Shown: positions 46,911-60,175, counted from the first letter of the stretch. The stretch is 64,000 bases of DNA from Acanthococcus lagerstroemiae (GCA_031841125.1 CM063107.1:68707814-68771813), one strand, 5' to 3'. Made by a program: numbers and translations. The notes: generated from the letters alone by a model not told the origin.

Positions 46911-48000
46911 ACTCTGTTAACAAGATACCGGAAAAATATAGGATTAGATATACATATTATGTTAGCGTATTTCTCTACATAAGTCTCGAACACAACGTGC
47001 ATTTCAAAATAGGTGCATTTTTGATGCGTCCAAATTTAATTAGCAGAAAATGCCACTGCCGAAGGTCGGACGTCGGACCAGTTCTGTCACGTGCAAACTG
47101 GTACATAAATGTACCTATGCAGTCGCACTCATTTCTCATTCTATCACTTCAACTATTCCGGGCGATAAATTTTAGGTCCGGAACACGACCGGTGGTAATT
47201 TGTGACCAATTTCGTGAGTCAGAATAACCTTCTACAGATTAATTTAATCTCTGGTAATCGTATTACCGGGCAAACCACCTCTCGACGTTTCGACTGTTTT
47301 CCCTTATTTGTGGCAAAACAGCGGCTTTCTGACATCAGCAAGTTGCAAGTCTGTATGACCGGTAACGTGAACTCGCTTGCGAGTTCACGAGACAGACTAA
47401 GTGAATACTGAACGATGTTACCAAGAAGTTATACTTGCAAAGAACTGTATTTAAGTATTGTAAAGAATTTTTAACTACCCTTTCAAATAATATTGAATAA
47501 ATAATACCACGAGAAATGGGATAAATATTGTTCTTCAGAAGGAAGATTCGAGTACATAACTTTTGTTTACGGGGAAAGCATCACCTTCCTCACTGTAAGC
47601 AATTACTCCAACTATTATACGCGATAGTGTTATGTAAATGTCGGAGTAAAAGTTAGACATACACATTACACGTAGTATCAGGCATTTGGTTAACTGACAA
47701 ATTCTAATAAGATCGGTGCCATCCCGGGAGGGTGGGGGGCTGAGGCCTCGCGCGCTCTTGAAAATGTGCTCAGAAATATAATAGACCATTTTCCGCGCTT
47801 TGTGTCAAATTTTTGCCTTAGACCTAGCAAAATTACAGGACGACACTGAATGAGATATTCGGACTCAGTGATCCAGGATACCACTCATTTGATATTTCGT
47901 TCAGTTTTCTTGGGTCAAGTAAATTTTGTCCATGTTAAGTGTTACTAGGGAGCTTCGTCCCCTGGCCGCTTCGCTCGTGCCGGCCTGCAGTATTCCCCCC
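46911..48000. other. 5' flank or 5' UTR intron of FAR
   Basis: A candidate acceptor (TTAACAG) lies 4 bases upstream of the FAR ATG, so this may be an intron of a 5' UTR. No clear promoter element, upstream exon or other gene was recognised. Confidence 0.4.
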
Positions 48001-48130
48001 CCCGCTAGGAAATCATGGGGCTGGCGTATATTTGGCCCGACTATAGCGCCTGGCGCCAATCGAGGGTAAATTTGGAGTATATATGGCGCCGATGCCGGAA
48101 TTCGGGCTGGCCCCACGATTTCCAGACGGG
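48001..48130. mobile_element. MITE with ttggcgcc-rich interior, copy 2
   Basis: The ends cccgctaggaaatcatgggg and ccccacgatttccagacggg are inverted. It shares cgcctggcgccaatcgag and gatgccggaattcgggc with 682-946 but lacks about half of the interior. Confidence 0.75.
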
Positions 48131-48229
48131 CCATAATCAAGCGCCCTAGGCACGTGCCTATGTGTAAATACGGCCATGGACGTCATAGTTACATATAAGT
48201 GTATCTTACCCTACATATATGAAAACAAC

Positions 48230-49080
48230 ACGGCGCTACACCGTCCAGGAGCTCTCTCCTCCACCGAGGACACTCCCTGGGGTGGGCTACCCTCTGCAAA
48301 TCCCCACCACAGCTGTCCCCCTCCATTACAGTCACTTTCCCCCACCATACTCCTGCTCGCCCACCGCGACGCCCTTCCTCACCGTGGCCGTCCTTCCTCT
48401 CCAGGAGCTCCCACCTCCACCGAGAAGCCCTCCACCAGGGTAGGGTATCTCTGGTGAAACGTGAGATTAAGGTACAGGTGAAGCAACCAAGAATTTATCC
48501 CCACGGAGGGGAAGGAGGAGATGGCTTTTACTGTTTAGTGTACAGAGAGCCCTCCCCTAACACAAGTCCTCCTCATCCGTCACCGCAACCTTCCTCCCCC
48601 AAGCTCCCTCCTTCACCATGAACCCCTTCCCAAGGGTAGGGTACCACTGAGGACATGGGTAATTAAGGAGGCAGGGTCGGCAACCCGCAAGTTTCTTTTT
48701 TCTTCCGGAGGCGGTGGCTTTTACTGTTTAGTGTATAGAGAGCCCTCCACCACCACAACTCCTCGTCCTTCACCGCGACCTTCCTCCCTCCAAGCTCCTT
48801 CCTTCACCGTGAACCCCCTCTCAGAGGCAGGCTACCCCTGAAGAAATGAACAATTAAGGGGCACGGTAGGCAACCCGCAGTGGGTTTTTTCTCCCGGAGG
48901 TGGCGGCGGTGGTGGTGTCGGCGGCGGATTTTACTAAGGTCCCTCTTCCACCATGAGCACTCTTCTAATGGTAGGCTACCTCCGGAGAAATGAGCAATTA
49001 AGGGACAGGGTAGTCAACCCGCAGTGTTTTTTTTTCCTCCCGGTGGTGGCGGTGGCGGCGGCGGCGGATTTTAATTTTTT
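48230..49080. repeat. GC-rich tandem repeat, about 190-bp period
   Basis: Four diverged units each contain a ctccttccttcaccgtgaac-type Pro-rich stretch, aattaaggggcacggtagg, caacccgca and a ggtggcggcggtgg run. Anchor spacing is 190-193 bp for the first pairs and about 143 bp for the last. Open frames (Pro-rich) are compositional. Confidence 0.75.
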
Positions 49081-50664
49081 AGTATATTTTAGTATATGGA
49101 GAGAAATCTGGAATTTTGAGCCCAAAATTAGAACCGGGCAGGAATTCGAGTAAAATTATTCCAACTCAGTGATCCAGGAAGTCCCTATACAGACAGTTTG
49201 TTCAATTTTTTGAAATCGAGGTAACTTTGCTCTTTTGAAGGATGGTATGTCGAATTTTGGGCCAAAACCCAGATTTGATAAAAAATCGGATGCGATATTC
49301 GAAATCAGCAACCCAAGAAACCCCTGCTTCTACAACTGATTCGGTTTTTGAAATTCAACTTGATTTTGCCTTTTTCAGAAAGTGAAATTTTGGCGTCCTA
49401 AATCGGAGCAAATCAAAAATCTGACGAGATATTCAGGTCCAGCTATCAACAAACTTCTGTTTTGCCCATTCAAAATCACAAATTTGTGTACTGCATTCAG
49501 ACCCCCTACAAGGGAAGGAAGAATATTTTACCGAAAAAAAAACTACACGTGGCCATTTAAAGATCTGCGTTGGACACTTCAGGTATACCACTCCTTTTTA
49601 GCCCTTCGTCATATTGATTTGAGAGCTGCTTTTCCAGAACGCAATAAGTCCATTCCAAATTGTCCAGGAAGTATATAAAATTATTTACAGGTATCAGTTT
49701 TGCTTTTCCCCAACTTAACAAAAACTAGCCTTCCTTAACCCTAACGGATATGATCTGGAAACTTCATTTTCGAAACTAAAATATTCGCGAAAATATAAGT
49801 TGAAGAGAACTTCCAAAACTGGGCTATTACGTTTTAGAATTAGAGTACGTAGGTAATAGGCTTTATGCGTTTTGAAAATGAGCTGTTCATCAGCAAAACA
49901 TGAAGGAAAATGATTTTTTTGGAATCCAACCGAGAGACACTGATGACTTTCGGTTCCAACACCCGATTCAAAAAGAAAAAAATTTTCTGTTTTGTTGTTG
50001 TTGTTTTTTTGGGGGGAGGTGAGCTTTTTTAATAGCAATTATAGGGAATAAAGAGAAGAAAAATTAACTCACAATTTGACTTAGAGATATTGATGAGTTG
50101 GAAGTTGCATCATCCGATTCCAAAAAGAACAAAAATAAAAAAATTAACGCATTAAGTTTTGAACAGCACTTCCTAAATCTTTATTTTATAAAAGTTAAGT
50201 AATTGTGAAATTTCGAGCCACCAGTTGTTGAATTTAAGAAATGCACCCACTCCCTCCGAAGAGGTAGTTTATTGCGCAGTCCCTGGTCTTCTTAGTCTGA
50301 AACATCTTTTAGTCTTAAGAAAGCTTTGTAGAGTCATGTACAATCTGGAAGAGTCTTAATGGGTTTCAATGAAATCTGGAGGAGTCAAACAGTATACTTA
50401 TTGAAAACTTCTCAAATTTGCAGCTCCTCAAACAAAGTCTAAATTTTTCAATGAAACTTTATAGGGATTGCTTTTCCACCGAAATTCAACTTTCTGTGAA
50501 GCCTCACATCAAAATGCAAAACTTCTCTTATTGTTCCATCTAAAGAGTAGAATGTTTCACGAAACGTGTTTAATATTTTAAGGGGTTATAGCGAGTTAAG
50601 ATGTGTTTTATAGGTTACATATGCATATCATGTGAGGGGCTGAGGATAAAGATGATAAAATCTA
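49081..50664. other. Upstream DNA, old repeats only
   Basis: 49240-49480 resembles the 43150-44400 array. 50280-50400 has agtcttaa-type words. No gene recognised. Confidence 0.4.
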
Positions 50665-51062
50665 CAGGGTGCCACTTTTTTTCTAAAATGAAATTTCCCG
50701 GACTTTTCCCTAACTTTCCTGGACACGTTTCAGAGCGATCCAAAAGGTGACTAAATGAAGTTACAGAGCGTGTGAAAAGATGTGCGCAATATTCACATTT
50801 TTGCAACTTTATTACAAAGAATAAAAGCATAAAAACAAAACTAAAATATAAGAAGCAAAAAAAACTTAATTGGTTTTACTTCGGCTTCAACCACTTCAAA
50901 GGACAACATATGAACGTACACTTTTAGACGCTCTCCTATTATGCGTAATACTTTTTCCAGAAATATTTTCTACAATTTCTGACTTTTCCTTGACTTTTCG
51001 AGAAATTTAAAATCCCCTAACTTTTCCAGACTTCCCTTACTTTTCTAGAACTGGGCACCCTG
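50665..51062. mobile_element. TIR element (cagggtgccac)
   Basis: The ends cagggtgccactttttt and ctgggcaccctg are inverted. The interior repeats ttttccctaactttcc and cttttccttgacttttc. No target duplication found. Confidence 0.6.
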
Positions 51063-52902
51063 CAAAGGAACTAACAAATTTTCAGGTTATGTGAGCTGAG
51101 TTCTAAAATAGATTGTGCATAGTTCGTGCATTGTTTTAACGATTAGAGAGTAGGTGATCATACGTGAAAATTTCAGTGTTCTTATTGCTGTAGAATTTGA
51201 AATACCAGATAATAAAGGTTATAAAATTAGTAAAATTCATTGTTTTAGTTTTCAGTATTTTTATCTATTTATAGGGTTACATCGTATGGAAAAATTAAAA
51301 GAAAAATGTGCTTTCTCTCAATGGCCCTGAATGTACGAAAAATTTGTCTAAAAAGTGTTTATCTCGGGTATTTTGCCAATGTTGTTTCAAAATTCTCGTG
51401 TTCTATCCTTCATGAAAGTAAATATTTGATGTCCGCCATATAAGATCATTGTTTTCAGAAGTGTGGTCATGCTCAAGACAAATTTACGAAGTATTTTTCA
51501 AAATTGCCCTGTCTGTCTCCCTTTCTCTCTAACTCACTTCCATAAGTATACATATGTGACCGCATTTACAGATCAGAAAAACTGCTCTTTCATGAGTAAA
51601 CGCTGAGTTGAGCCGTACACAGGACATCGCTGATGGAAAAGACGAAGATGTAGCGTTAAAACATGTACACATAATAAAACAATACCAGTCTAAAAGAAAA
51701 TACGATAAGAGTCAAATCTCGCAAGTAGCAGAGACCCTGAAGTAAATAAATAAACCTATTTTTAACTAAAAATAAATTGGGTAATGATTTATGATTTGAG
51801 CCAAATGTTGGCGTTTCATGATACAATAGTCAGTTTCTCCCCCCCCCCCTCCCCCGCCTCCCGTTCATCAGAAAAAAGAACTAACTCGCCTGATGTGCCG
51901 AAAAATATGTTTAATATTCGGCTAATATTTACGCAATGCATTTCCGCCCTTGAGTCAAGCTTCACTGCTCCAGAATTTAAAAATACTGCTGTTTGTTGGT
52001 TAATAACATTATTTGTACCTATTGCGGTTTTGATTAGCCTTGAAATTTTTTAGAGACTGGCTGTACTATATAGCCACACGGTTTTTACATAGTTTTGTGT
52101 AACAGTTTTTTTATTTATTTATTTTTTAAATTTATTTTTCCTTAAACATTAATATGCCAGCCTGTGATTACATCAGTAATACGAGTGAATCGTTTGTTAG
52201 AAATGCCCTTTTATGAAACTGAAATGATGTTTAGCAACTGGTTGATGAAAGGAACAGAAGAAGAGATTTCAAAATGTAGACTCAGTTTGATTTCGGAATC
52301 TGTTGTAGCGTACTTATGACCAATTCATTCGTTACCAAAAACACGAAATTTTGTTGTTCGAAGGAATTAACAAACGTTCAGCAATTATTAAAATAATAGC
52401 AGTGCTCAAATAATGTCGATTCTTTTTCAAATTGAATTTTCATGGGCAGGCCCGTAGCTACAGTGCGGGCTCTGAGGGCTCAGCCTGCCCTGGGAGGGTC
52501 GCGAGCCTACCTAGGAAGATTTGATCATTCATACTCATTGAAAAACATAATTCAAACTTCATTTTCCTACAAAAATACGATATATTTAATTTTAATTCAA
52601 TTTCTAATGATACGAAAACTTTTAAAGTTGTCAACGAACGATTTGGGTCATAACTAGAAACGAACGATGACGTGCAGCTATCTCAGCACTCAGCCTTCTT
52701 AATCTCGATGTCTTGACTCTCACACTCTCCATGAGCTGTAGTATATGTTCGCATGCTTTGCGCTGTTAATAATAAGCCGGCAACTTTTCTTTTTTTGTAC
52801 GGTACCGGTTCGTGTGTGGGTATGGAGGTTCCAAAGTTCCGTGTTCGAAATTTCGAATGCCAAATACAGCGATTTATAATTTTTACATACTAGTGACAAT
52901 TT
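51063..52902. other. Upstream DNA, no recognised gene
   Basis: A 12-C run near 51840. A gcaggcccgtagctacag word at 52446 may be a MITE end. No coding signal. Confidence 0.4.
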
Positions 52903-53190
52903 TTATTTCCTGAGTGGGGTACATGTAAACTTTGACCGCGCTCTTCCAGAAATCTCGTGCACCCTCCCTGGGTTCAAAGGCTGGTTACGGGCCTGTTCAT
53001 GGGTTCCATTCCTGTTTCCAAAAAATAGAAATATCAATATTCGATGATAGAGGGGCGTATGAGATGCACGCACGCCAAATTGGCCTCGGGACACCGCACC
53101 CAATCCCGGAAACGCCCCGAATGGGCCTGCTTCAGAATAGGGGGGAGGAAATATTAATATTATCAACATCTTCATATCTTTCGTTTGCAA
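52903..53190 (-). repeat. LINE 3'-end fragment, copy 3
   Basis: Contains the reverse of the conserved block (ggggcgtatgagatgcacgc, cgccaaattggcctcggg) and cctgcttcagaatag. Confidence 0.55.
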
Positions 53191-53659
53191 TATCTAATGC
53201 AAGGTTTAACTCCACGTTTTCTCATGGGAATGACGACACTGATTTAAATTGATAGCACGCACACTCACGGGAGTGAGGGAGAGAGAATGAGAGACAGATA
53301 GACTGAGCAATTTTGGCACACGTTCGGAGTATTTTTGAACTAATGTAAAGCGTAAACTGTGACTTCAAATGCTGAACGTTGAATATTTACTTCATGAATG
53401 ATATAGAACTCGAGAATCATGGAAAAAATAGGGAAGTTCCTGAAATTAGATTTTTTTCAGATCAATTGTTTACCCTTTTGTTTTAGAAAAATGTTAATAA
53501 TTCAGTCTCTAATGAGCATACAGTAAAAATGGCATAATAAATTTTTACTAGTTTTTTAACCTATATATTCGCTCTCATTTTAATTTCTACTACATTTCAA
53601 TTAGCCTTTATTGTATGTATCATCCATTATATACGTTCATATTATTTTACTTATATTAA

Positions 53660-54030
53660 TAAGTTAGCCCTTTATATTGGGCATAGGCCTCCCTCAATCT
53701 GGCCCATTGAAGCCAGTCATATGCCACTCTCCGATGATAGTGGGGCGTATTTTGGTGCACGCACGCCAAACTAGCCCCGGGACCCACACCCCCTACCCTG
53801 GAATTACCCCGATTTGGCCTGGGTCAGGATCTATGACATAATTTTTGGTTTTACAGCATTCTTTCAATTTCCTTCCCCACCTTGCTTTCTGTCTTCCCTT
53901 TATTCTCTTTCCGTATACTATACAATTCGTTACTTTTGCTGCCCATCTTCCGCATCCCATTCTCGCCACATGTACAGCCCAATCCCCCTTCAACTTTTTC
54001 ACTGTTTTCAACAAGTCCAACAAATTTTCT
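53660..54030 (-). pseudogene. LINE ORF2 C-terminus and 3' UTR
   Basis: A minus-strand frame from 54023 reads LKGDWAVHVARMGCGRWAAK and GRQKARWGRKLKECC, the classic C-terminal pattern of RTE-type LINE ORF2. It then runs into the conserved 3' block (53728-53823) and gggcataggcctcc. It is 5'-truncated, typical of LINE insertion. Confidence 0.75.
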
Positions 54031-54654
54031 TTGAGCTTCCTTTTAATTACCTTTAATTTTATTTCATCTTTTATTTAGTATCAATCTTTTCATCGTATTT
54101 TGGGTCGTCTTTATCCTCCTGCGCTCATGCTTATCGTTTTTGTTAGTGTCCATTGGGAGTACGCCGCTATTGAGGATTGCACTTGTTGCCCTGTTACTGT
54201 ATTTTCCTTTGAGATGTTCACCGGTAATCACCTACCGTACTCATTAAAAAAGTGAAAGAACTATATATCTAAGTCACCACATGATGTACAAAATGTTTCG
54301 CTCCTTCACACCTCTCTCCAGCGCCTTATGCAATATGCATATGCACTCTATAATACACGTCTTACTTGCATGTCGCAATAAATTAAAATTAATTTCAATA
54401 AATTTGTAATTATATTTTCTCCCTGAATAAAAGTAGGATTTTCCTCCTTTTTTATTGAATCAAATCTATTAATAAATCTATTAATTGAATAAATCTTTTT
54501 TTAATTAATTTTATTTTAAAAATTCCTACTTTAATTGTAAAATATTGCGCGCACGTTTACAAGTTACAACTGCTTGAACCTTTTTTCAAATTGATAATTT
54601 CCATTTTATAATTACTCAAACACGGCAAAACTGTCGCGTAGAATAAGCACCGCA
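54031..54654. other. Upstream DNA, no gene
   Basis: AT-rich. No feature beyond short aattaa runs. Confidence 0.35.
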
Positions 54655-55095
54655 GTTTACCACTAATAGACTTCCAATTATTCGGCTTCGAAAATTTCCG
54701 CCCTTCTGTCCGGTCTCTCGGTTATCCGTCCACGGTAGAGCATGTGATTGAGATGTTTCATCCTGTCGAGTACAGTCTTGTACAACGATATAGATACGTT
54801 TCTCCAGGGGGAACAATCACTTTTCCTGGCGGTGGGAGGTGGCGAAGCAACTTGGGACAGAATTGCAAATTCCACACCCTAGAAGCATTAAGAAGCAAAA
54901 AAGAAGCTCTAGTTTTCTGCTGAGGTGGATAAAGGCATCGGCTCATGGTGGGGGGCAATGTCATAATTAGCCCCCTGTCCATTCAGACAAACCTAATGAT
55001 CTTGGTAATCTCAGATGATAATCGTTTTGATTTTCTTTTGGACTTTTTGATCTTTATATTTTTGATACGTGCACTATAATGACCATAGTATCATC
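54655..55095 (-). repeat. Dispersed repeat R1, minus orientation
   Basis: Inverted copy of 35935-36345 (ggtctctcggttatccg, gtacaacgatatagatacg, cttttggactttttgatct). Confidence 0.6.
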
Positions 55096-55189
55096 TTGGA
55101 ATATTTTACTGTACACTTGGGTTAGTCGGTTTTCCTTCCGCCATAGGAAAACTCTGTACGCTGAACGAAGTATGACTCAATTGTTTCGC

Positions 55190-55890
55190 CAGACGAGCGT
55201 TCTCTTCGACAAGAATTTCATGGGAAATATTCGAGAAAAACTGCGATGGCTTTTAATTTTATCAAGAATTTTCGGGAAAAATTTTCTAGATCCCCGAAGA
55301 ATTCCATCGAGAATCGTCGAGAAAAATCTCCTATTCAGGAAAAATTTGCGATAATTTTCGAAGAAATTCATCGGACATCATTGAGAAATATCTTCAAATA
55401 TTTAGGCGAATTTCGTCAGAAATTTTAGGAAAAATCTCCAATGATTCCAAACAATTTTATCAAGAAACATTGACAAGTATCTCTGATAATTTTGGAAGGA
55501 TATCTTCAGAAAAAATTTTGATGCTTTTCAGAGATTTTCATCAGCATTCTTGGAGAAAATTTCCTGACAATTTTTAAAGAATTTCACAGAAAATATTCGG
55601 AGAAAAACTCCGGTGGTTTCTGATGAATTTCATCGAAAATCTTCTGGAAAAATGTTCGATAATCTCCGAAGAATTTCATCGTAAATCTTCGGAAAAAATC
55701 TCGGGTTCATCGGAAATATTCAGAAAAAAGTCCAGTGTTTTCCTAAGAATTTCCTCGAAAATCTTCGGAAAAATTTTCTGATAATTTTTAAAGAATTGCG
55801 TCGGAAAATTTCGGGGACAACTCCGATAATTTCCAAAGAATCTCATCAAAAATTATTCTAATGAAATTATTCTGTAGAAATCAACGGAGA
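55190..55890. repeat. 45-bp minisatellite array 2
   Basis: About 15 diverged units built from gaagaatttcatcggaaatc and ttcggaaaaattttcc, which is the reverse complement of array 1's consensus. No TIRs were seen round this copy. Confidence 0.75.
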
Positions 55891-58608
55891 AAAAACATCA
55901 GTTTCCAAGATTTTTAACTTTTTCTGGCTACATTGAAAGCGATTTACGTGGGCCCCGTTCTTCCGAACATGGTCATGTTGGGTACCATTTGATATAGAAT
56001 TTTAAGGGGAACAACTTTTCTCCATAAAAGCGTATTTTTTGAGAAAAATTGAAAAAACCTCAATTTGGAAAACATTTTTTGGAAAACATTTGAACCTCCA
56101 CGAGGTAAGCGGACCGGCTAGGGTGGGGGTAAACTTTTCAATATACACTTCCTGGGACCTCATCGAACAAATTTCCGAAAAAAAAACTTTGCCCCCAATT
56201 TTTTCCTTGTTAGCACTCGATTTTAGCTACTTTGCCTGGACTGATCCTGTAACCACATGGTGCTATGGAATCCAGCTTTGGGGATGTACAGCCGATTACA
56301 ATTGCCAGGTTATACAGTAGGGCGGTCGTTATTTACTGCTGTAAAAAATGTATATTTATTTTTTATGCAGGACCCCTCAGCTGAAAAGAGAGTAAGCGTG
56401 TGGTCCCTTAGGCAAACTGACATGAAAACGTACAGTAACTTTATTTTGCTGGAACAGCTTTTCGTTTTATTTTTACGTGGTGCAGGCAGGGATTGGGTCA
56501 CGGGGCATTCAAATTTTCGACTGAATTGAAAACGCATTTCGGACTATATCCAACACTTCCTGCTCATTGAAGAGGGTTGAAGTTTCCAATCTACTAATCT
56601 CAAAACTCTCCCCCACGCTCTCTCCTTCTCACTTTCTATCCCTATAACATGTTATTTCCAGGCCAGATACTACCTTTCCAATGCATCATAAATATTTGAA
56701 ATTATTTAAATAAAAAAAAAGGGATCCAACACTTGAACTCTTACCTGTAGATAAGAGATAAGAGAAGCAAAACTTTTAAAGGTAAAGAATGACGCCATCT
56801 TGTCTTCAAATTTCGTTAAAATTTGATAGCGTATTTCTAATTGAAGAAAAATTGAATTAGTTGGTTTGATGTTCGTAATCCCCCCCCCCCCCTCTAGAAA
56901 GATATCAGTCATTCAGCTAACTTTTATGCACATCGTAAATGGATGACCCAAAATTTAAAAGTCAGTAACTTCAAGACTGGACATAACATAAAATTTCGAA
57001 TGAATTGTGTCAATTCTGACAAAGAGATCTTGTAAATGTTATCTGATACAATAGTGAAAATTCTGGTAATTCTTACTCCAGCTTTTACCCTTCCGCCCAT
57101 GTATGAAGTTTCTTTTCTTTTTGAAGTAGAGTATGGTCTAAGCGTTTATACGCAGACCAATTACTATTGAAAAAAATGTTACTCATATAGCGCACATAGA
57201 ATTTTACATAAATGGCACATATCGGCGAATTTCGCCGATCATTAAATTACAAAACCTATCGTATTAATCTTCTTAGGTTATGATAAAATAAGCGTATAGA
57301 AACATGGTCTGAACTGGTTCAGAGGAATAAAGATTTTTTCAAGGGAATAAGTTATTGCTACAATTATAGGCTACAATAATGAGAAATTTGGTAAATATTT
57401 CAACATTAGCTATGAATTTGTTTTGATGTACACTTCCAGTGGAACTCCAAAGGGGAGTGATATTTTTTTATAAAAAAACAAGACTCATTGACATAAACAT
57501 CAAAACAAAATACACTATAGAAACAACTACAGGGATAAAAACACGTTAAAAAAATTTTGCATCTAAAAAGACTCGAATTCCCCCTCCCACTCCAAAATTT
57601 TCAAGCATCGTACAATTCAAATTAAGGTTAGATCCTGCTGCATTTGTAACTTGCAAGGGATAAACCACTTAAGCGCCTTCGCATTTATGTATATACCACT
57701 ATTCATACACACATGTTCTGCGTGAAAAGGCGTTCTCGGCGAATTTCGCGGATGTGTACCATTTAAGGGTTAAACAGAATTACTGTGTACCATCAACAAA
57801 GTCGCGGGCCATGCAACCACTAAAAAATAGATTAAAAAATAAAAGAATAAATAAATAAATTCGTAGGGTAAGGTAGCCTAAATCATACGCCTCCGAAATC
57901 GTACCACCAGTTTTATAACCAAAAGGAAAATCAACTAGCGCGCTCTATTAGTAAAACGCGTTACTAGAAGTCATTTTAACAGTCGTAATCCAACTGGCGG
58001 GTAAAATGAAATGTGTACATTTTTTAGCGATTGATATAAAACACAAAATTGCAATACAATATTTTTTACATTTTTTATGTGAAGTTTAGCGGCCTCCCCT
58101 GAATCCACTATAGGCAGAAGACCCCGGAGAACGCAGACCCGCCCCCAGGAAGACCTGTGAACGCCAAGCCAGGCGTCTCTCATCAGCATTCTCAGCATCT
58201 CCACAGAACAAGAAGAATGAGGAACCCTGAGCAGTTATGCGTATTAAAATAATAGATAAAATTGGCGAGTATTGCCTTTTCCAGTTTGTATGTTGTTTTG
58301 GACGAATATATTCGAGTACATTCTGTGTGGACTAAGGAGCACCCGAAAACGACGTTTCACACTAAATCGAGTTAAAAATAATATTTAATGCTTAATTAAT
58401 ACATTAATAGCGAAAATTGCAATAAAAAATTTTTTTCATGGAAGGTAAATCTTAGTAAACTTTGATCGGGCGCAAATGAATTGCCAACCAGATCGGCAAA
58501 TTGCGAACCGTGGGAGAAAATGCGATGTACGAACTATCATCGAACCAAGAGTGCCGCCTGGTACCGAGATGGACGAATTGCGAACTATTCTACTTGACGT
58601 TACAAAAT
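55891..58608. other. Upstream DNA, no recognised gene
   Basis: A 12-C run near 56881. A 77-codon frame at 57971-58204 (minus, DAWLGVHRSSWGRVCVLRG) is not recognised. No splice-supported exon found. Confidence 0.4.
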
Positions 58609-58815
58609 GGATGCTGTTAAGCAAAACGGACTTAGCGACATTTGTTGACAAAATGAGTTATTAGTATCGTTGGAAAGAGCGTAAAAAGTAGAATTTTTCA
58701 AAATTGGGCTCCCGATATGAAACTGTGTACCCACGTTAAAAAGGTCTCTTGTACTTCGAATTACGTGTTCTCAAAAAGATTTTGTCGCTTGAGTCTGTTT
58801 TGCTTAACAGCGTCC
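58609..58815. mobile_element. TIR element (gctgttaagcaaa family), copy 2
   Basis: The ends gatgctgttaagcaaaacgg and ctgttttgcttaacagcgtc are inverted. The interior is shared with 4839-5096. Confidence 0.7.
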
Positions 58816-59214
58816 GAGCGAAATACAGTAGTTGTCTCGATTTTTTCTGTCAGCTGGATGTACATATATGTATGCCTACTAACCACTTTGCATTTATAGG
58901 GTCATTGTATTCGCACGAGAAAAATCTTGTCCTTGTTGGAGTAAAAAAAAATTATTCAGGTAACAACACGATCGTCATGAACGAATAATAACTATTCTGG
59001 GCGAATCAATGCTGCAAGTTTATACCTCATTTCATCATTACATACTTGCTGAAAAAAAATATACGAGCATCAGTAGAATCTGTTTCGGATATCAATTTTG
59101 ACCAGTACTATTTTGGTTAATAAATTTATCTATTATATACCCAATGTCAAATACAGTTAAGTTTGCAATTCGTACATCCCTTTTCCTGACGTTGGAACAG
59201 TTGGTTCGCAATTG
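58816..59214. other. Upstream DNA, nothing recognised
   Basis: No feature seen. Confidence 0.3.
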
Positions 59215-59869
59215 CAGAGACGAAACTTGACTTTTAGTTGGGGTGGGGGTGGAGAAGGAAAATTTGCCGTCAAATATTTTTTGAAAACTAAAAATTCGCC
59301 GACAAAACATTTTAAAAAGTTGAAAATTTGGCGATTTTTCAATCAAAATATTTCCTAATTGAAAAACAACAACAACAATAATAATAATAAAACAGAAGCA
59401 AAATATGGGCCCAGGGACTAATTTTAGAGAACGTCCTTGTACCCTCAAAAAATCTGCCTTTTTTCTACTCTTTATTTTTTTTTACTTTTTTCATTCCTCT
59501 TTTTACCTTATTTTTGAAGTGCCTTTTTTATAGTGAGCCGCTTGAGACATTCTCCTTCCTCGGCGCTTGTGCAAACATACACCATCCGAGAGGTTTCTTG
59601 AATTCATTTAATAATATGATAATAAGACTCTTCTGACCCATCAAGACCTCCTCCTCCAACTTATGTAAAACTTTTAGGACTCTTTCAGACTTCTCTGAGA
59701 CTTCAAGGATCTTCTGAATTTGTTCAAGACTTTTTCAGGCTTCATTAAAACATATACCTTAGAAAATGAAAAATTCAAATGAATAGTTTCAAAATTTGCC
59801 GACTGTCAAATTATTGGGGGTTTTCACACCCCCCCCCCCCTCCCACACCCACCCAATAGTTCGTCCCTG
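59215..59869 (+). mobile_element. MITE M2 copy C, interrupted
   Basis: Left end cagagacgaaacttgactt at 59215 and right end agttcgtccctg at 59869, with an insertion of about 340 bp (59420-59760) containing agacttct-type repeats. Confidence 0.55.
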
Positions 59870-60175
59870 CAAATGCAGATTGGAACCTTATCCCCAAGCA
59901 CTCACATTTGCGCACATGAGCATACCCTAGTCTGTTAGGGTAAGCTGGAAGGATATTAGGAATACGTGAGACGGACACACAACTTCCTTTACACATTAAG
60001 GTGGTTGTCATTTACTCTTGGTGAACTTTTTTTTCTGAATTTTCTCCAATTCGTCTCCTAAATTGGTTCCAATGAAATCAATAATAATAATATTAATAAT
60101 AATAATAATTTGAAAAAAACAAAACAAAAACCTTACACAGTTACAGGCTGTGCTACAAGCTCCCTTTCGTTCTCA
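59870..60175 (+). repeat. Dispersed repeat X fragment
   Basis: caaatgcagattggaacct, actcacatttgcgcacatg and attcgtctcctaaa as in 36676-37140, with an (aat)n run. Confidence 0.6.

Noticed and set aside
48176..48457. Proline-rich frames of 74-93 codons
   Set aside because: Low-complexity product of the GC-rich 190-bp tandem repeat; frames are not conserved between units.
57971..58204. 77-codon frame as an exon of a neighbouring gene
   Set aside because: No recognised family, no convincing splice sites on both sides, and AT-rich low-complexity tail.
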